From an uncultured Collinsella sp. (lineage in GTDB: Bacteria > Actinomycetota > Coriobacteriia > Coriobacteriales > Coriobacteriaceae), in NCBI GenBank assembly GCA_900765185.1, contig CAAFQT010000167.1, positions 1-20,131 on the forward strand: a stretch of 20,131 nucleotides of DNA. Direction: 5' to 3'. The notes under the pieces are model-generated. The model made no database searches. It saw only the letters and a list, made by a program, of their open reading frames with translations, and was not told the DNA's origin. Below are positions 1 to 7,514 of the stretch, piece after piece; within the stretch, counting starts at the first letter, position 1, and each line of letters opens with the position of its first letter. The position numbers and the translations under genes are program-made.

Positions 1-19
1 ACGTGTGCTCTTCCGATCT
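1..19 (+). other. Residual Illumina adapter at contig end
   Basis: The first 19 bases, acgtgtgctcttccgatct, match the 3' end of the standard Illumina TruSeq read-2 adapter. They are not genomic. Read in the ruvA frame they encode the spurious peptide CSSDL in front of real RuvA sequence, so any gene call starting at base 3 begins in adapter. Genuine sequence starts at about base 20. Confidence 0.95.
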
Positions 20-356
20 GGGGCAGCTGTATTCCCTGGTGATGGCCGAGGACGACAAGGGCATGGCCAAGGTTCCCGGTGTGGGCAAAAAGACCGCCCA
101 GCGCCTTATCTTGGAGCTCAAGAGTACCTTTGCCAAGGACAAGGGCTTTGTTCCGGTCGACGTAATCCCCGGTCAGGTTGCGATGCCGGTTCCCGCTGCC
201 GCTCCCTCGGCAATCGATGACGCCCGCGCGGCGCTCCTTTCCATGGGCTTTAGCCCGCAGGAGACCGAGGTTGCCCTGAGCGGGTATGATGAGCAGGATA
301 TGCGTGTCGAGGATTTGCTCGGCGCGGCGCTTAAGCGACTCGGAATGGATGCGTGA
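20..356 (+). CDS. ruvA: RuvA, C-terminal part (5' truncated by contig edge)
   Basis: Holliday-junction DNA helicase subunit RuvA. It binds the four-way junction as a tetramer and loads the RuvB motor. About 111 residues remain of a usual ~200. The second helix-hairpin-helix is visible (MAKVPGVGKKTAQRLILELK). After a Pro/Ala-rich linker comes the C-terminal three-helix domain III (DDARAALLSMGFSPQETEVAL), which contacts RuvB. The OB-fold and first HhH lie outside the window. The stop codon TGA (354-356) overlaps the ruvB start as TGATG, so the two are translationally coupled, as is typical for ruvAB. The upstream boundary is artificial because it joins adapter sequence. Confidence 0.93.
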
Positions 357-1423
357 TGTGGGAAGCCGATGACTCTCAGGACCTGTGGGCGATGCCCGGC
401 AACTCGCCGGCGGCATCGATGGCGCACGGTGAGCGCATGGTGGGCTCGGAGCTGACGCCCGAAGACCTCGATGTCGACCGCACCTTGCGCCCCCAGCGTC
501 TGGATGACTACTGCGGTCAGGAGCACATCAAACAGAGTCTGCGCGTGCTCATCGAGGCAGCGCAGAGCCGTGGCGAAACGCTCGACCACGTGATTTTCTC
601 GGGCCCTCCAGGTCTGGGCAAGACCACGCTGGCCACGGTTATCGCCAACGAGCTGGGCGCTCAAATTAAGACGACGAGCGGTCCGGCCATCGCGCGCACC
701 GGCGACCTGGCTGCCATCCTTACCAACCTGCAACCGGGCGACGTGCTGTTTATCGACGAGATCCACCGCCTCAACCGCTCGGTCGAGGAGGTCCTGTATC
801 CTGCGATGGAGGACTTTGCGCTCGATATCGTGATCGGCAAGGGTCCGGCGGCGCGCTCGATTCGCCTGGACATCCCCAAGTTCACGTTGGTGGCGGCAAC
901 GACTCGCTCGGGCATGTTGACCGGCCCGCTACGTGACCGTTTTGGCATTTCATATCGCCTGGATTACTACACCGTTGAGGAACTCGCCCAGATTGTGACA
1001 CGCTCGGCGACCATTCTGGGTGTGACGATCGACCATCCCAGCGCGCTCGAGATCGGCTCGCGCTCGCGCGGTACGCCGCGTCTTGCCAACCGTCTGCTCA
1101 AGCGCGTGCGCGACTACGCGCAGGTGCGCGGCAACGGTCCCATCGAGCTCGATATCTGCCGCCAGGCGCTCGAGTTCTTTGAGATCGATGAGCTTGGTCT
1201 GGACTGGATGGACATTCGAATCTTGGAGACGCTTGCCAAGACGTTCTCCGGCCGTGCCGTTGGCTTGACCACGCTTGCCAGTGCGGTGGGCGAGGACCCG
1301 GGTACGCTTGAGGATGTCTACGAGCCCTATCTGCTGCAGTGCGGATTGATGATTCGCACACCGCAGGGTCGCCAGGCAACGCTTCGCACATTCGAGCATT
1401 TGGGTATTGAACCGACCCTGTAG
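356..1423 (+). CDS. ruvB: RuvB Holliday-junction branch-migration ATPase
   Basis: Hexameric AAA+ motor that drives branch migration with RuvA in recombinational repair. The product is 355 aa, near or slightly above family length. Visible motifs are Walker A GPPGLGKT (about residues 83-90), Walker B LFIDEIH (131-137), sensor 1 AATTRSG and the arginine-finger region GPLRDRFG. The C-terminal winged helix includes GLTTLASAVGEDPGTLEDVYEPYLLQ, diagnostic of RuvB. The ATG at 356 overlaps the ruvA stop; an in-frame GTG at 353 would add one residue. The first ~35 residues before the conserved LTPEDLDVDRTLRPQ block are a variable extension, so an internal start is possible but has no better ribosome binding site. 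Confidence 0.97.
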   Translation: MWEADDSQDLWAMPGNSPAASMAHGERMVGSELTPEDLDVDRTLRPQRLDDYCGQEHIKQSLRVLIEAAQSRGETLDHVIFSGPPGLGKTTLATVIANELGAQIKTTSGPAIARTGDLAAILTNLQPGDVLFIDEIHRLNRSVEEVLYPAMEDFALDIVIGKGPAARSIRLDIPKFTLVAATTRSGMLTGPLRDRFGISYRLDYYTVEELAQIVTRSATILGVTIDHPSALEIGSRSRGTPRLANRLLKRVRDYAQVRGNGPIELDICRQALEFFEIDELGLDWMDIRILETLAKTFSGRAVGLTTLASAVGEDPGTLEDVYEPYLLQCGLMIRTPQGRQATLRTFEHLGIEPTL

Positions 1424-1479
1424 TAATGGGCTTGTTTTAGCGCATCTGTAGGCTATCGCTGGGCATCGGGTAAACATAT

Positions 1480-1505
1480 CGCCGTTCGTCGGTTACGGGC
1501 GTTTT
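1480..1505 (+). terminator. Weak intrinsic terminator after ruvB
   Basis: CGCCGT pairs with ACGGGCG (one bulged G) and is followed by TTTTA. It lies about 57 nt past the ruvB stop. The stem is only 6 bp, so read-through into fhs is possible. Confidence 0.4.
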
Positions 1506-1520
1506 ACTATTGCGCGCGCG

Positions 1521-1563
1521 TGCTATGCTGGATTGGTCTTTTTCTCATCCGGTAACGAAAGGA
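1521..1563 (+). promoter_or_regulatory. Putative fhs promoter -10 and Shine-Dalgarno
   Basis: An extended -10, TGcTATGCT, lies at 1521-1529 with no convincing -35. The ribosome binding site GAAAGGA lies at about 1556-1562, roughly 7 nt before the ATG at 1570. An upstream in-frame ATG at 1510 lies before this -10 box and so cannot be the start of the transcript's gene. Confidence 0.45.
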
Positions 1564-1569
1564 CCGTCC

Positions 1570-3237
1570 ATGCCTACTGACATCGAAATCGCACGTTCCG
1601 TCACACCGCTGCCCATTACCGAGGTGGCCAAGAACGCCGGTGTCGACGTAAAGCACCTGATTCCGTACGGCTTCGACAAGGCTAAGGTTGACTATTCACT
1701 GCTCAACGAGCCGACCGATCACCAGGCCAAGCTCGTCCTCGTGACCGCTATCAATCCCACGCCCGCCGGCGAGGGCAAGACCACCACGACTATCGGTCTG
1801 GCCGATGGTTTGCGCCGTCGCGGCGTCAAGAGCGCTGTGGCCCTGCGCGAGCCTTCGCTCGGCCCCGTCTTTGGCGTAAAGGGCGGTGCCGCCGGCGGCG
1901 GTTGGGCCCAGGTCATCCCTATGGAGGACATCAACCTGCACTTTACCGGCGACTTCCACGCTATCGGTGCCGCCAACAACCTGCTGGCCGCCATGCTCGA
2001 CAACCATATTCAGCAGGGCAACCAGCTCGGTATTGACGTCAAGCGCATTACCTGGAAGCGCGTCGTCGACATGAACGACCGCCAGCTGCGCCACGTTATC
2101 GACGGCATTGGCGGCAAGGCTCAGGGCGTGCCGCGCGAGGATGGCTTCGACATCACTGTCGCCTCCGAGGTCATGGCGATCCTGTGCCTGTCCACGAGTA
2201 TCAATGACCTCAAGGAGCGCCTGGGCGAGATCGTCGTCGGCTACAGCTATGCCGGCGAGCCCGTCCGCGCACGCGACCTCAAGGCCCAGGGCGCCATGGC
2301 TGCGCTGCTTAAGGATGCGCTCAAGCCCAACCTGGTGCAGACGCTCGAGGGTACGCCCGCGTTTGTCCACGGCGGTCCCTTCGCCAACATCGCCCACGGC
2401 TGCAACTCCATCATGGCCACGCGCATGGCTATGCGCTTTGGCGATGTCGCCATTACCGAGGCCGGTTTCGGCGCCGATCTGGGTGCCGAGAAGTTCCTCG
2501 ACATCAAGTGCCGCATGACGGGCGTCCGCCCCAGCGCCGTCGTGATTGTCGCCACCGCCCGCGCGCTTAAGTACAACGGCGGCGTTGCCAAGGCCAACCT
2601 TAACGACGAGAACCTCGAGGCCCTCAAGGCCGGCATGCCCAACCTGCTGCGTCACGTTGACAATATCCAGAACGTCTATGGTCTTCCCTGTGTGGTCGCC
2701 ATCAACCGCTTCCCGACGGACACTGAGGCCGAACTCGAGCTCATCGAGTCCGAGTGCCAGAAGCTCGGCGTTAACGTTAAGCTTTCCGAGGTCTGGGCCA
2801 AGGGCGGCGAGGGCGCGCTCGACCTGGCTGATGAGGTCATGCGCCTGATTGAGCAGCCGAGCGAGCTCAAGTTTGCCTACGAGGACGGCGCCGATGTTGC
2901 CGATGCCCTCGAGGCCGTCGCCACCAAGGTCTACCGCGCCGACGGCGTTGACTTTACGCCGGCTGCCAAGCGTCAGCTCGCCGAGCTGCGCGAGAACGGC
3001 TTTGGCAACCTGCCGGTGTGCGTCGCCAAGACCCAGTACAGCTTTAGCGACAACGCCAAGGCGCTGGGCGCCCCCGAGGGCTTCCGCATCACCGTGCGCG
3101 AGCTCAAGGTTTCCGCCGGTGCCCACTTTGTGGTCGCGCTGACTGGCAGCGTCCTGACCATGCCGGGCCTGCCCAAGGTTCCCGCGGCCGAGAACATCGA
3201 CGTCGACAACGACGGCAACATCACCGGCCTGTTCTAA
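1570..3237 (+). CDS. fhs: Formate-tetrahydrofolate ligase (FTHFS)
   Basis: ATP-dependent ligation of formate to tetrahydrofolate, giving 10-formyl-THF. This is a cytoplasmic entry point of C1 units in anaerobes and acetogens. The product is 555 aa, the normal family length. The P-loop PTPAGEGKT is at about residues 63-71, followed by the FTHFS signatures SLGPVFGVKGGAAGGG (about 96-111) and INLHFTGDFHAI (about 121-132). Later conserved blocks include EAGFGADLGAEKF and YNGGVAKANL. The start at 1570 is chosen because GAAAGGA precedes it and the protein then starts like known FTHFS. It is monocistronic here: a strong terminator follows, and its pathway partners fchA-folD lie 8.5 kb downstream with their own promoter. 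Confidence 0.98.
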   Translation: MPTDIEIARSVTPLPITEVAKNAGVDVKHLIPYGFDKAKVDYSLLNEPTDHQAKLVLVTAINPTPAGEGKTTTTIGLADGLRRRGVKSAVALREPSLGPVFGVKGGAAGGGWAQVIPMEDINLHFTGDFHAIGAANNLLAAMLDNHIQQGNQLGIDVKRITWKRVVDMNDRQLRHVIDGIGGKAQGVPREDGFDITVASEVMAILCLSTSINDLKERLGEIVVGYSYAGEPVRARDLKAQGAMAALLKDALKPNLVQTLEGTPAFVHGGPFANIAHGCNSIMATRMAMRFGDVAITEAGFGADLGAEKFLDIKCRMTGVRPSAVVIVATARALKYNGGVAKANLNDENLEALKAGMPNLLRHVDNIQNVYGLPCVVAINRFPTDTEAELELIESECQKLGVNVKLSEVWAKGGEGALDLADEVMRLIEQPSELKFAYEDGADVADALEAVATKVYRADGVDFTPAAKRQLAELRENGFGNLPVCVAKTQYSFSDNAKALGAPEGFRITVRELKVSAGAHFVVALTGSVLTMPGLPKVPAAENIDVDNDGNITGLF

Positions 3238-3262
3238 GCCTGCTGCTCATAGCCGCTTGCCC

Positions 3263-3297
3263 GCCCCGTCGTGCCCCAAGGCCCGGCGGGGCTTTTT
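3263..3297 (+). terminator. Intrinsic terminator of fhs
   Basis: GCCCCGTCGTGCC pairs with GGCCCGGCGGGGC across a CCAA loop (13 positions, one mismatch, one wobble), then TTTTT. It lies 25 nt after the fhs stop. Confidence 0.88.
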
Positions 3298-3364
3298 GAT
3301 CCTTAGGCACGCGCATGTCTTGTAGATACCGACGGCCTTTGCCCATCATAGGCTTTTGCGCGGG

Positions 3365-3407
3365 TAGAATGCATGGATAACTTGATGCTTACAGGCGACG
3401 GAAAGGA
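3365..3407 (+). promoter_or_regulatory. Putative -10 and ribosome binding site for the 3416 gene
   Basis: TAGAAT at 3365-3370 fits a -10 box. No clear -35 is seen at standard spacing. GAAAGGA at about 3401-3407 is a good Shine-Dalgarno 8-9 nt before the ATG at 3416. Confidence 0.35.
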
Positions 3408-3415
3408 AACGTTGC

Positions 3416-4402
3416 ATGGACCAGGACAAGACGACCGTGATGGGCGGATATGGCTCCGCACAGGCTGGCGGCAGCGCCGACGCGACCCGTATCGTGGCGA
3501 ATCCCAGCAATGCCGCCCCCGATGCGACGCAGACGTCTGCCGAACCCACACGGGTTATGGGCTATGGTGATACACCACGGGGTCCGTTTGATTATGCACC
3601 GCAGGACCCGTATGGCAATGCGGCGCCAGACCCGTATGGCAATGCAGCGGCAGGCGCTTATAACAACCTGCCGCAAAATCCCATTCCGCAGCCTCAGCAG
3701 ACGACGTATATGCCGCGCACGGCGCAGGCCCAGCCTCGTTATGAGTCGCGCGATCCGTATGCGCGCCAGCCTTATCGTGAGTACCCCAAGTCGATTCCGC
3801 AGTATGGTGAGGACGAGGAAGAGGCGCCGTCGCGTTCGTCGAGTGTGATCAAGAAGATCCTCATTGTGCTGGCGATCTTCTTTGCCCTCTCGATTGTGTT
3901 TGCCATCGTGTCGGGCATGCTTAACAAGCGGGGGAGCTCAACGGCCGATACCACTGCCGAGCAAACCGAGTCCGCCTCGTCTAGCACCGTCGATCTGAGC
4001 GATATCCCGGGGCAGTACTGGTCCAACGCCAAGAAGCTCCTCAAGTCGCGCGGCGCCGATCTTTCGAATGCTGTGATTCTGACTGACGACGGCTCGACGC
4101 CTGTTGTCGATGCCAACTGGGTTGTTACTTCTGCCTACTATAACGACAACGGTAACCTCGAAATTCAACTCACGCACAAGAACAGCTCGGGCAACTCGTC
4201 CGACGGCCAAAGCGGCACCGACAATTCGAGCTCCAACACGCTGGAGGACCTGAGCAACAAGGCCCAGGAGCTTGGAGATAAGGCTCAAGAGCTGGGCGAC
4301 ACGGCTCAGAACCTCGGCGATACCGCACAGAACCTGGGCGATATGGCAACGAACGCCTGGGACGCGCTGCAAAACGGCATTTCGGGCGCACAGGGAAACT
4401 AG
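3416..4402 (+). CDS. Single-pass membrane protein with PASTA-like domain and heptad-repeat tail
   Basis: 328 aa, function unknown. Residues 1-140 are a disordered, Pro/Tyr/Gln-rich cytoplasmic region with two DPYGNAA units (64-79). It also carries three Thr-Thr/Arg-hydrophobic motifs (TTVMG 6-10, TRIV 24-27, TRVMG 45-49) that resemble phospho-threonine sites read by FHA domains; this is an inference. One transmembrane helix follows at 146-168 (IKKILIVLAIFFALSIVFAIVSG). Outside lies a Ser/Thr-rich spacer and then about 193-256 (DLSDIPGQYWSNAKKLLKSRG and onward). Its 'G..W..A...L...G' layout resembles a PASTA domain as found on Ser/Thr-kinase ectodomains. The tail has five heptads of the type KAQELGD. 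No kinase domain is present, so it could be a wall sensor or a kinase substrate. It faces the CDF gene tail to tail. Confidence 0.8.
   Translation: MDQDKTTVMGGYGSAQAGGSADATRIVANPSNAAPDATQTSAEPTRVMGYGDTPRGPFDYAPQDPYGNAAPDPYGNAAAGAYNNLPQNPIPQPQQTTYMPRTAQAQPRYESRDPYARQPYREYPKSIPQYGEDEEEAPSRSSSVIKKILIVLAIFFALSIVFAIVSGMLNKRGSSTADTTAEQTESASSSTVDLSDIPGQYWSNAKKLLKSRGADLSNAVILTDDGSTPVVDANWVVTSAYYNDNGNLEIQLTHKNSSGNSSDGQSGTDNSSSNTLEDLSNKAQELGDKAQELGDTAQNLGDTAQNLGDMATNAWDALQNGISGAQGN
3605..3652 (+). repeat. Two 24-bp tandem units (DPYGNAAP/A)
   Basis: Two adjacent, nearly identical 24-bp units begin gacccgtatggcaatgc. They encode DPYGNAAP and DPYGNAAA in the disordered N-terminus of the 3416 gene. Confidence 0.85.
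4259..4363 (+). repeat. Five 21-bp units encoding heptads
   Basis: Five consecutive 21-bp units encode KAQELGD, KAQELGD, TAQNLGD, TAQNLGD and a degenerate MATNAWD. The codons have diverged although the peptide is kept, which suggests selection on the amphipathic helix rather than very recent slippage. Confidence 0.85.
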
Positions 4403-4420
4403 CGGCCGAGCGAAGCGGGG

Positions 4421-5602
4421 CTACAACTGCTCTGCCGGACGCTCGGGCGAGCTAAAGCCGGAGTCAAACGTGACGACGCATGATGCATCGGGTCTGCGCT
4501 CGTGCACGATGCGCGTGACGAGCTCCAGCAGCTCCTCGTCGGATATGTCAAAGCCGTCGGGACGCACCAGGTCAAACGAAACAAAGCCGTCGTGCTCGTG
4601 CAAGTCGTGGATGGAAAGCGCGGGGTCGATCTGCGCTACGCCGCGCTTGACCCAGCCGCGCAAGTCATCGCCGGTTGTTGCAATAGGGTCGCAGTGCAAC
4701 GTGATGGCGATGCCCATCTGGCGTTTGATATCGTGTTCGATGGTGTCCAGGATCTCGTGGTGCTCAAAGGCATCGCCCTCGCCGGGCATTTCCACGTGTG
4801 CGCTGGCAAACTGGCGGCCGGGGCCGTAGTCGTGCACCATGAGGTCGTGCGTGCCCAGGACCTGGGGGTACGACATGATCCTGTCGCGGATTTCCTGGAC
4901 GAGCTTGGGGTCGGGCGCTTGTCCCAGCAGCGGGCTGATGGCGTCGCGCACCAGGCCCAGGCCGCTGATGCAGATGAAGATGCCCACGCCCAGGCCCGCC
5001 CAGCCATCGAGGTCAAAGCCGGTCGTCTGCGAAATAAGCGCCGCCACCAAGACCGAGCCCGAGGTGATGACGTCGTTTTTGGAGTCCTGCGCCGTGGCGA
5101 TGAGCGTCTCGGAGTCGATGCGATTCCCCAGCGTGCGGTTGAATGCAGCCATCCAGAGCTTAACGAGCATGGACGTAGCCAGTGCCGCAAGGGAAACGAG
5201 CGTGTAGGCGGTGGGGGAGGGCTTGATAATCTTGGTAACGGACTCGAGCACCAGGTTGATGCCGCCGGCACAAACGAGGACGGCGACAAACAGGCCGGCG
5301 AGGTATTCGTAGCGGCCGTGGCCATAGGGGTGACCTTCGTCGGCCGGGCGGCTGGCAAGGCGGAACCCGAGCAGGCTGACGATGTTGCTCGAGGCATCGG
5401 AGAGGTTGTTGAAGGCGTCGGCGATGAGCGAGACGGAGCCGGCGAGCAGGCCCGCGATGCCCTTGGCTAGGCACAGGGTAATGTTGAGGCCAATGCAGAT
5501 GAGACTTGCGGCAAAGCCTGCGTTGGTGCGGCAAGCCGTATCGACCGGCTCGTCCTCGTTGCCGGGAACAAGCATATGTACCAGCCGATTTACAAATAAC
5601 AT
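4421..5602 (-). CDS. Cation diffusion facilitator (CDF) metal exporter
   Basis: Inner-membrane divalent-metal/proton antiporter, 393 aa. It has six predicted membrane helices between about residues 28 and 220. The TM2 metal site reads N65-N-L-S-D69 (NxxxD) and TM5 reads D173-S-K-N-D177 (DxxxD). The conserved HPYGHGRYEY loop is at 91-100. A cytoplasmic metal-sensing domain spans about 230-306 (ending LHCDP), followed by an extra ~85-residue C-terminal region. NxxxD/DxxxD is closer to manganese-type CDFs than to the HxxxD zinc type; this is inference, and the substrate is not settled. The start at 5602 has TGAGGA 9 nt upstream. Longer starts (ATG 5623, or 5761) lie too near or beyond the putative -10 at 5636-5641. 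A stop-to-stop gap of only 18 nt separates it from the convergent 3416 gene. Confidence 0.92.
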   Translation of the reverse strand: MLFVNRLVHMLVPGNEDEPVDTACRTNAGFAASLICIGLNITLCLAKGIAGLLAGSVSLIADAFNNLSDASSNIVSLLGFRLASRPADEGHPYGHGRYEYLAGLFVAVLVCAGGINLVLESVTKIIKPSPTAYTLVSLAALATSMLVKLWMAAFNRTLGNRIDSETLIATAQDSKNDVITSGSVLVAALISQTTGFDLDGWAGLGVGIFICISGLGLVRDAISPLLGQAPDPKLVQEIRDRIMSYPQVLGTHDLMVHDYGPGRQFASAHVEMPGEGDAFEHHEILDTIEHDIKRQMGIAITLHCDPIATTGDDLRGWVKRGVAQIDPALSIHDLHEHDGFVSFDLVRPDGFDISDEELLELVTRIVHERRPDASCVVTFDSGFSSPERPAEQL

Positions 5603-5635
5603 GGCGATCGTCCTCACAATCATGGTTAAGGGGAT

Positions 5636-5641
5636 AGTGTA
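5636..5641 (-). promoter_or_regulatory. Putative -10 of the CDF gene
   Basis: TACACT on the minus strand, about 34 nt before the ATG at 5602; no clear -35. The divergent 5603-5820 spacer also carries AAAGGAGG (5805-5812), a near-perfect ribosome binding site for the plus-strand gene at 5821. I see no convincing promoter hexamer pair for that gene and no other element in the spacer. Confidence 0.35.
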
Positions 5642-5820
5642 GCTTGCGCGGGCGCGCCGTGCGCCGATGCTCAGAAAATGCAGCAATGGTCTGCTGGAGC
5701 TAACGAGCGGCCCTTCTTGTCCGACAGGGTCCTGCATTTTGGGCCACATGGGTATGGGCATGTGCTTACCTGCCCGACATACTTAATGTCGACAGCCCCT
5801 GTGCAAAGGAGGACGTATCC

Positions 5821-7158
5821 ATGGACGAGATGTTTGCCATTAAATGCCAAAACTGCGGCGGCCCTATGTACTCACACCAGGCTAAACGCAGCTTTGAGTG
5901 CGCCTATTGCGGCACGGTCGTTCCGTGGCAGGCCGATGCGGGGGAGCCCAAGAGCGCCCTGGGCATTCGCCATACGCCACTGACGGTTGTCGATGGACTG
6001 CTTAAGCTCACCCACGTGTCGCAGCTCGAGCGCCCGGAGGACCCGGACTGGTATTTCTTCAATTCGTACTGGCGCAACCAGTCGGTTCTGGAGCATCTGC
6101 TGTGGGAGGACCGCGGCACAGCGCAGGAGTTCCAAGAGGCCACGCACGTGAGCATTCCCTGCCCCTTCTGCGGCGCGTCCTTTGAGGGATCATCGACCCA
6201 GCGCGTGTTTGAGTGCCCGTCCTGCGGCAATAAAATCGGTGTAGCCGACCTGCTCAAGCCCGGTACGTTTAGTAAACGCTTGACCTTGGGCGTTGGTGCC
6301 GAGCATGTGCCTGAGCAGGGTATTCCCTGCGAAATCTCGCCGCAACAGGCGCGTGCCAACGCGCTGCAGCTGGTGCGCCAGTACCCCGACGCCTTTGCTG
6401 GGCACGACGTGGAAGACGCGATTCAAAACGACATGATGCTCTTCTACTTTCCCATGGCGCTCGCGGATTTGCGCATGATGGCGTCCTTCCCGGGCAGGGG
6501 CCTGAGCAAGGAGACCCTGGTGTACTACGAGGTGCTCGACTGGGCATACCCGCGGGCAAACTATCTGGATGTTCGCCTTATGGGCATTTTGGAGCCGTGG
6601 GACTTTGCCAAGGTCGGTCCGTTCGATCCCGCCATGCAGGAAGGCGACTTCCGCGTTGTCTCCGTCGATGCATCTACCAAGGACCAGGTGGTCATTGATA
6701 AGCTGGCGCTCGACGTTGCCGGCAATGATGCCGAGGCGGTGCTGGGGCTCAATAAAAAGAGCATCCGCATCTGGGCGCGCAAGGCTCGCAAGCATAAGGA
6801 CGGCCTGGTGATGGTACCGGTCTACTTTGTCGATCGCCCAGCGACGGACAGCCGCGATGGCGAGCAGGTGCGCATTGCCGTAAACGGCCAGACGGGCCGC
6901 ACGGCCGCGGTGGTGTTTAGCGACAAGCGTGAGACGCATGTGGTGGCGCCGCTCAACCCGAGCCTGCATCTATCGAACGAAAGTACCGTGCATGCCACGC
7001 CCATCGAGGTCAAATACGTCAAGTCGCCGTTCCTATACCAGATCGTGCGTCGTGGAGACGGCGAACAGCCGCGTCAGGTGGCAGCGGTTGCCGAGGGTTC
7101 CTACCGAGAAGAAAAGCCCAAACGCAAGGGGCTGCTTGCAGCGATCTTTGGGAAGTAG
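5821..7158 (+). CDS. Double zinc-ribbon protein of unknown function
   Basis: 445 aa. Two zinc-ribbon knuckle pairs are visible: C9/C12 with C27/C30 (KCQNCGGPM, FECAYCG) and C114/C117 with C132/C135 (PCPFCG, FECPSCG). The segment between them is rich in aromatic residues (DWYFFNSYWRNQ). The remaining ~300 residues look soluble, with no transmembrane segment or signal peptide, and end in a basic tail (KPKRKGLLAAIFGK). Zinc ribbons of the CxxC type bind zinc and often mediate nucleic-acid or protein contacts. No catalytic motif was recognised, so no function is assigned. The start is secured by AAAGGAGG 8 nt upstream. It appears monocistronic, followed by hairpins in the 7159-7514 spacer. Confidence 0.85.
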   Translation: MDEMFAIKCQNCGGPMYSHQAKRSFECAYCGTVVPWQADAGEPKSALGIRHTPLTVVDGLLKLTHVSQLERPEDPDWYFFNSYWRNQSVLEHLLWEDRGTAQEFQEATHVSIPCPFCGASFEGSSTQRVFECPSCGNKIGVADLLKPGTFSKRLTLGVGAEHVPEQGIPCEISPQQARANALQLVRQYPDAFAGHDVEDAIQNDMMLFYFPMALADLRMMASFPGRGLSKETLVYYEVLDWAYPRANYLDVRLMGILEPWDFAKVGPFDPAMQEGDFRVVSVDASTKDQVVIDKLALDVAGNDAEAVLGLNKKSIRIWARKARKHKDGLVMVPVYFVDRPATDSRDGEQVRIAVNGQTGRTAAVVFSDKRETHVVAPLNPSLHLSNESTVHATPIEVKYVKSPFLYQIVRRGDGEQPRQVAAVAEGSYREEKPKRKGLLAAIFGK

Positions 7159-7220
7159 GGGAACGGTACGGGACAGTGCGCAGTAGTGCGAGCTGTCCGT
7201 CGTGGTAGATCTAAATAAAC

Positions 7221-7251
7221 GGTGGGACGGCTGCAAAAGAGCCGCCCCACC
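7221..7251 (-). terminator. Hairpin, possible minus-strand terminator
   Basis: Twelve-position stem (one A-C mismatch) with loop GCAAAAG. On the minus strand it is followed by GTTTATTTAG, a broken T tract. On the plus strand no T tract follows. It could stop transcripts from the minus-strand 7515 gene that pass the terminator at 7333-7359. Confidence 0.4.
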
Positions 7252-7332
7252 GGGCAAAATCAAGGTGTGCCGCGGAACCCGCTCCTCAGTCGGTCAACTT
7301 TGGAAGCGCGGGCAACGCAGGTGCTAATGTCT

Positions 7333-7359
7333 AAAGGGCCGGGGCAACCGGCCCTTTTC
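7333..7359 (+). terminator. Bidirectional intrinsic terminator
   Basis: AAAGGGCCGG and CCGGCCCTTTT pair across loop GGCAA, followed by TTTTCT on the plus strand and TTTAG on the minus strand. It can end transcripts from the 5821 gene and from the convergent minus-strand pair. Confidence 0.85.
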
Positions 7360-7514
7360 TGCGGCAGCGGGGATTCGAATACCAACACGGTGTACGGTCC
7401 CACGGTACTTTGCTCTGTGACGAACGGACCCATGACGGCGCATTCTGTAATCATCATTTATGCGGTCCCTTAATCATTTGCGTTGACTGACATTGTCTTC
7501 GTTGAAGGCGTGTC

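Larger units (their letters stand above)
7159..7514. other. Non-coding spacer with three hairpins; possible small RNA
   Basis: 356 bases with no gene I can support. Three hairpins occur in order. At 7168-7200, ACGGGACAG pairs with CTGTCCGT (one bulge). At 7221-7251, GGTGGGACGGCT pairs with AGCCGCCCCACC (12 positions, one mismatch). At 7333-7359 there is a clear terminator. The 7252-7332 stretch ends in that terminator and contains a CCGCG/CGCGG pairing, so it could be a short transcript. No known RNA family was recognised, and no ribosome binding site supports the small ORFs inside. Confidence 0.5.

Noticed and set aside
1696..3126. 476-codon minus-strand frame opposite fhs
   Set aside because: Shadow of strongly biased fhs codons; no family resemblance.
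4259..4363. 21-bp units as a CRISPR or intergenic repeat
   Set aside because: The units are contiguous, in frame, and conserved as heptads at protein level; there are no spacers.
5603..5761. N-terminal extension of the CDF gene to 5761 or 5623
   Set aside because: The extension covers the putative -10 and has no family similarity; TGAGGA precisely upstream of ATG 5602 favours the shorter form.
5738..5762. Possible third copy of the ATGGGACACATGGCCCA element
   Set aside because: Only a partial CCCATGTGGCCCA-like match; arm spacing differs.
7361..7390. tRNA T-arm-like ggattcgaat
   Set aside because: Flanking bases cannot form the 5-bp T stem, and no acceptor or anticodon arms fit on either strand.
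7222..7473. Small open frames in the 7159-7514 spacer
   Set aside because: No ribosome binding site, and they run across the hairpins and the terminator.
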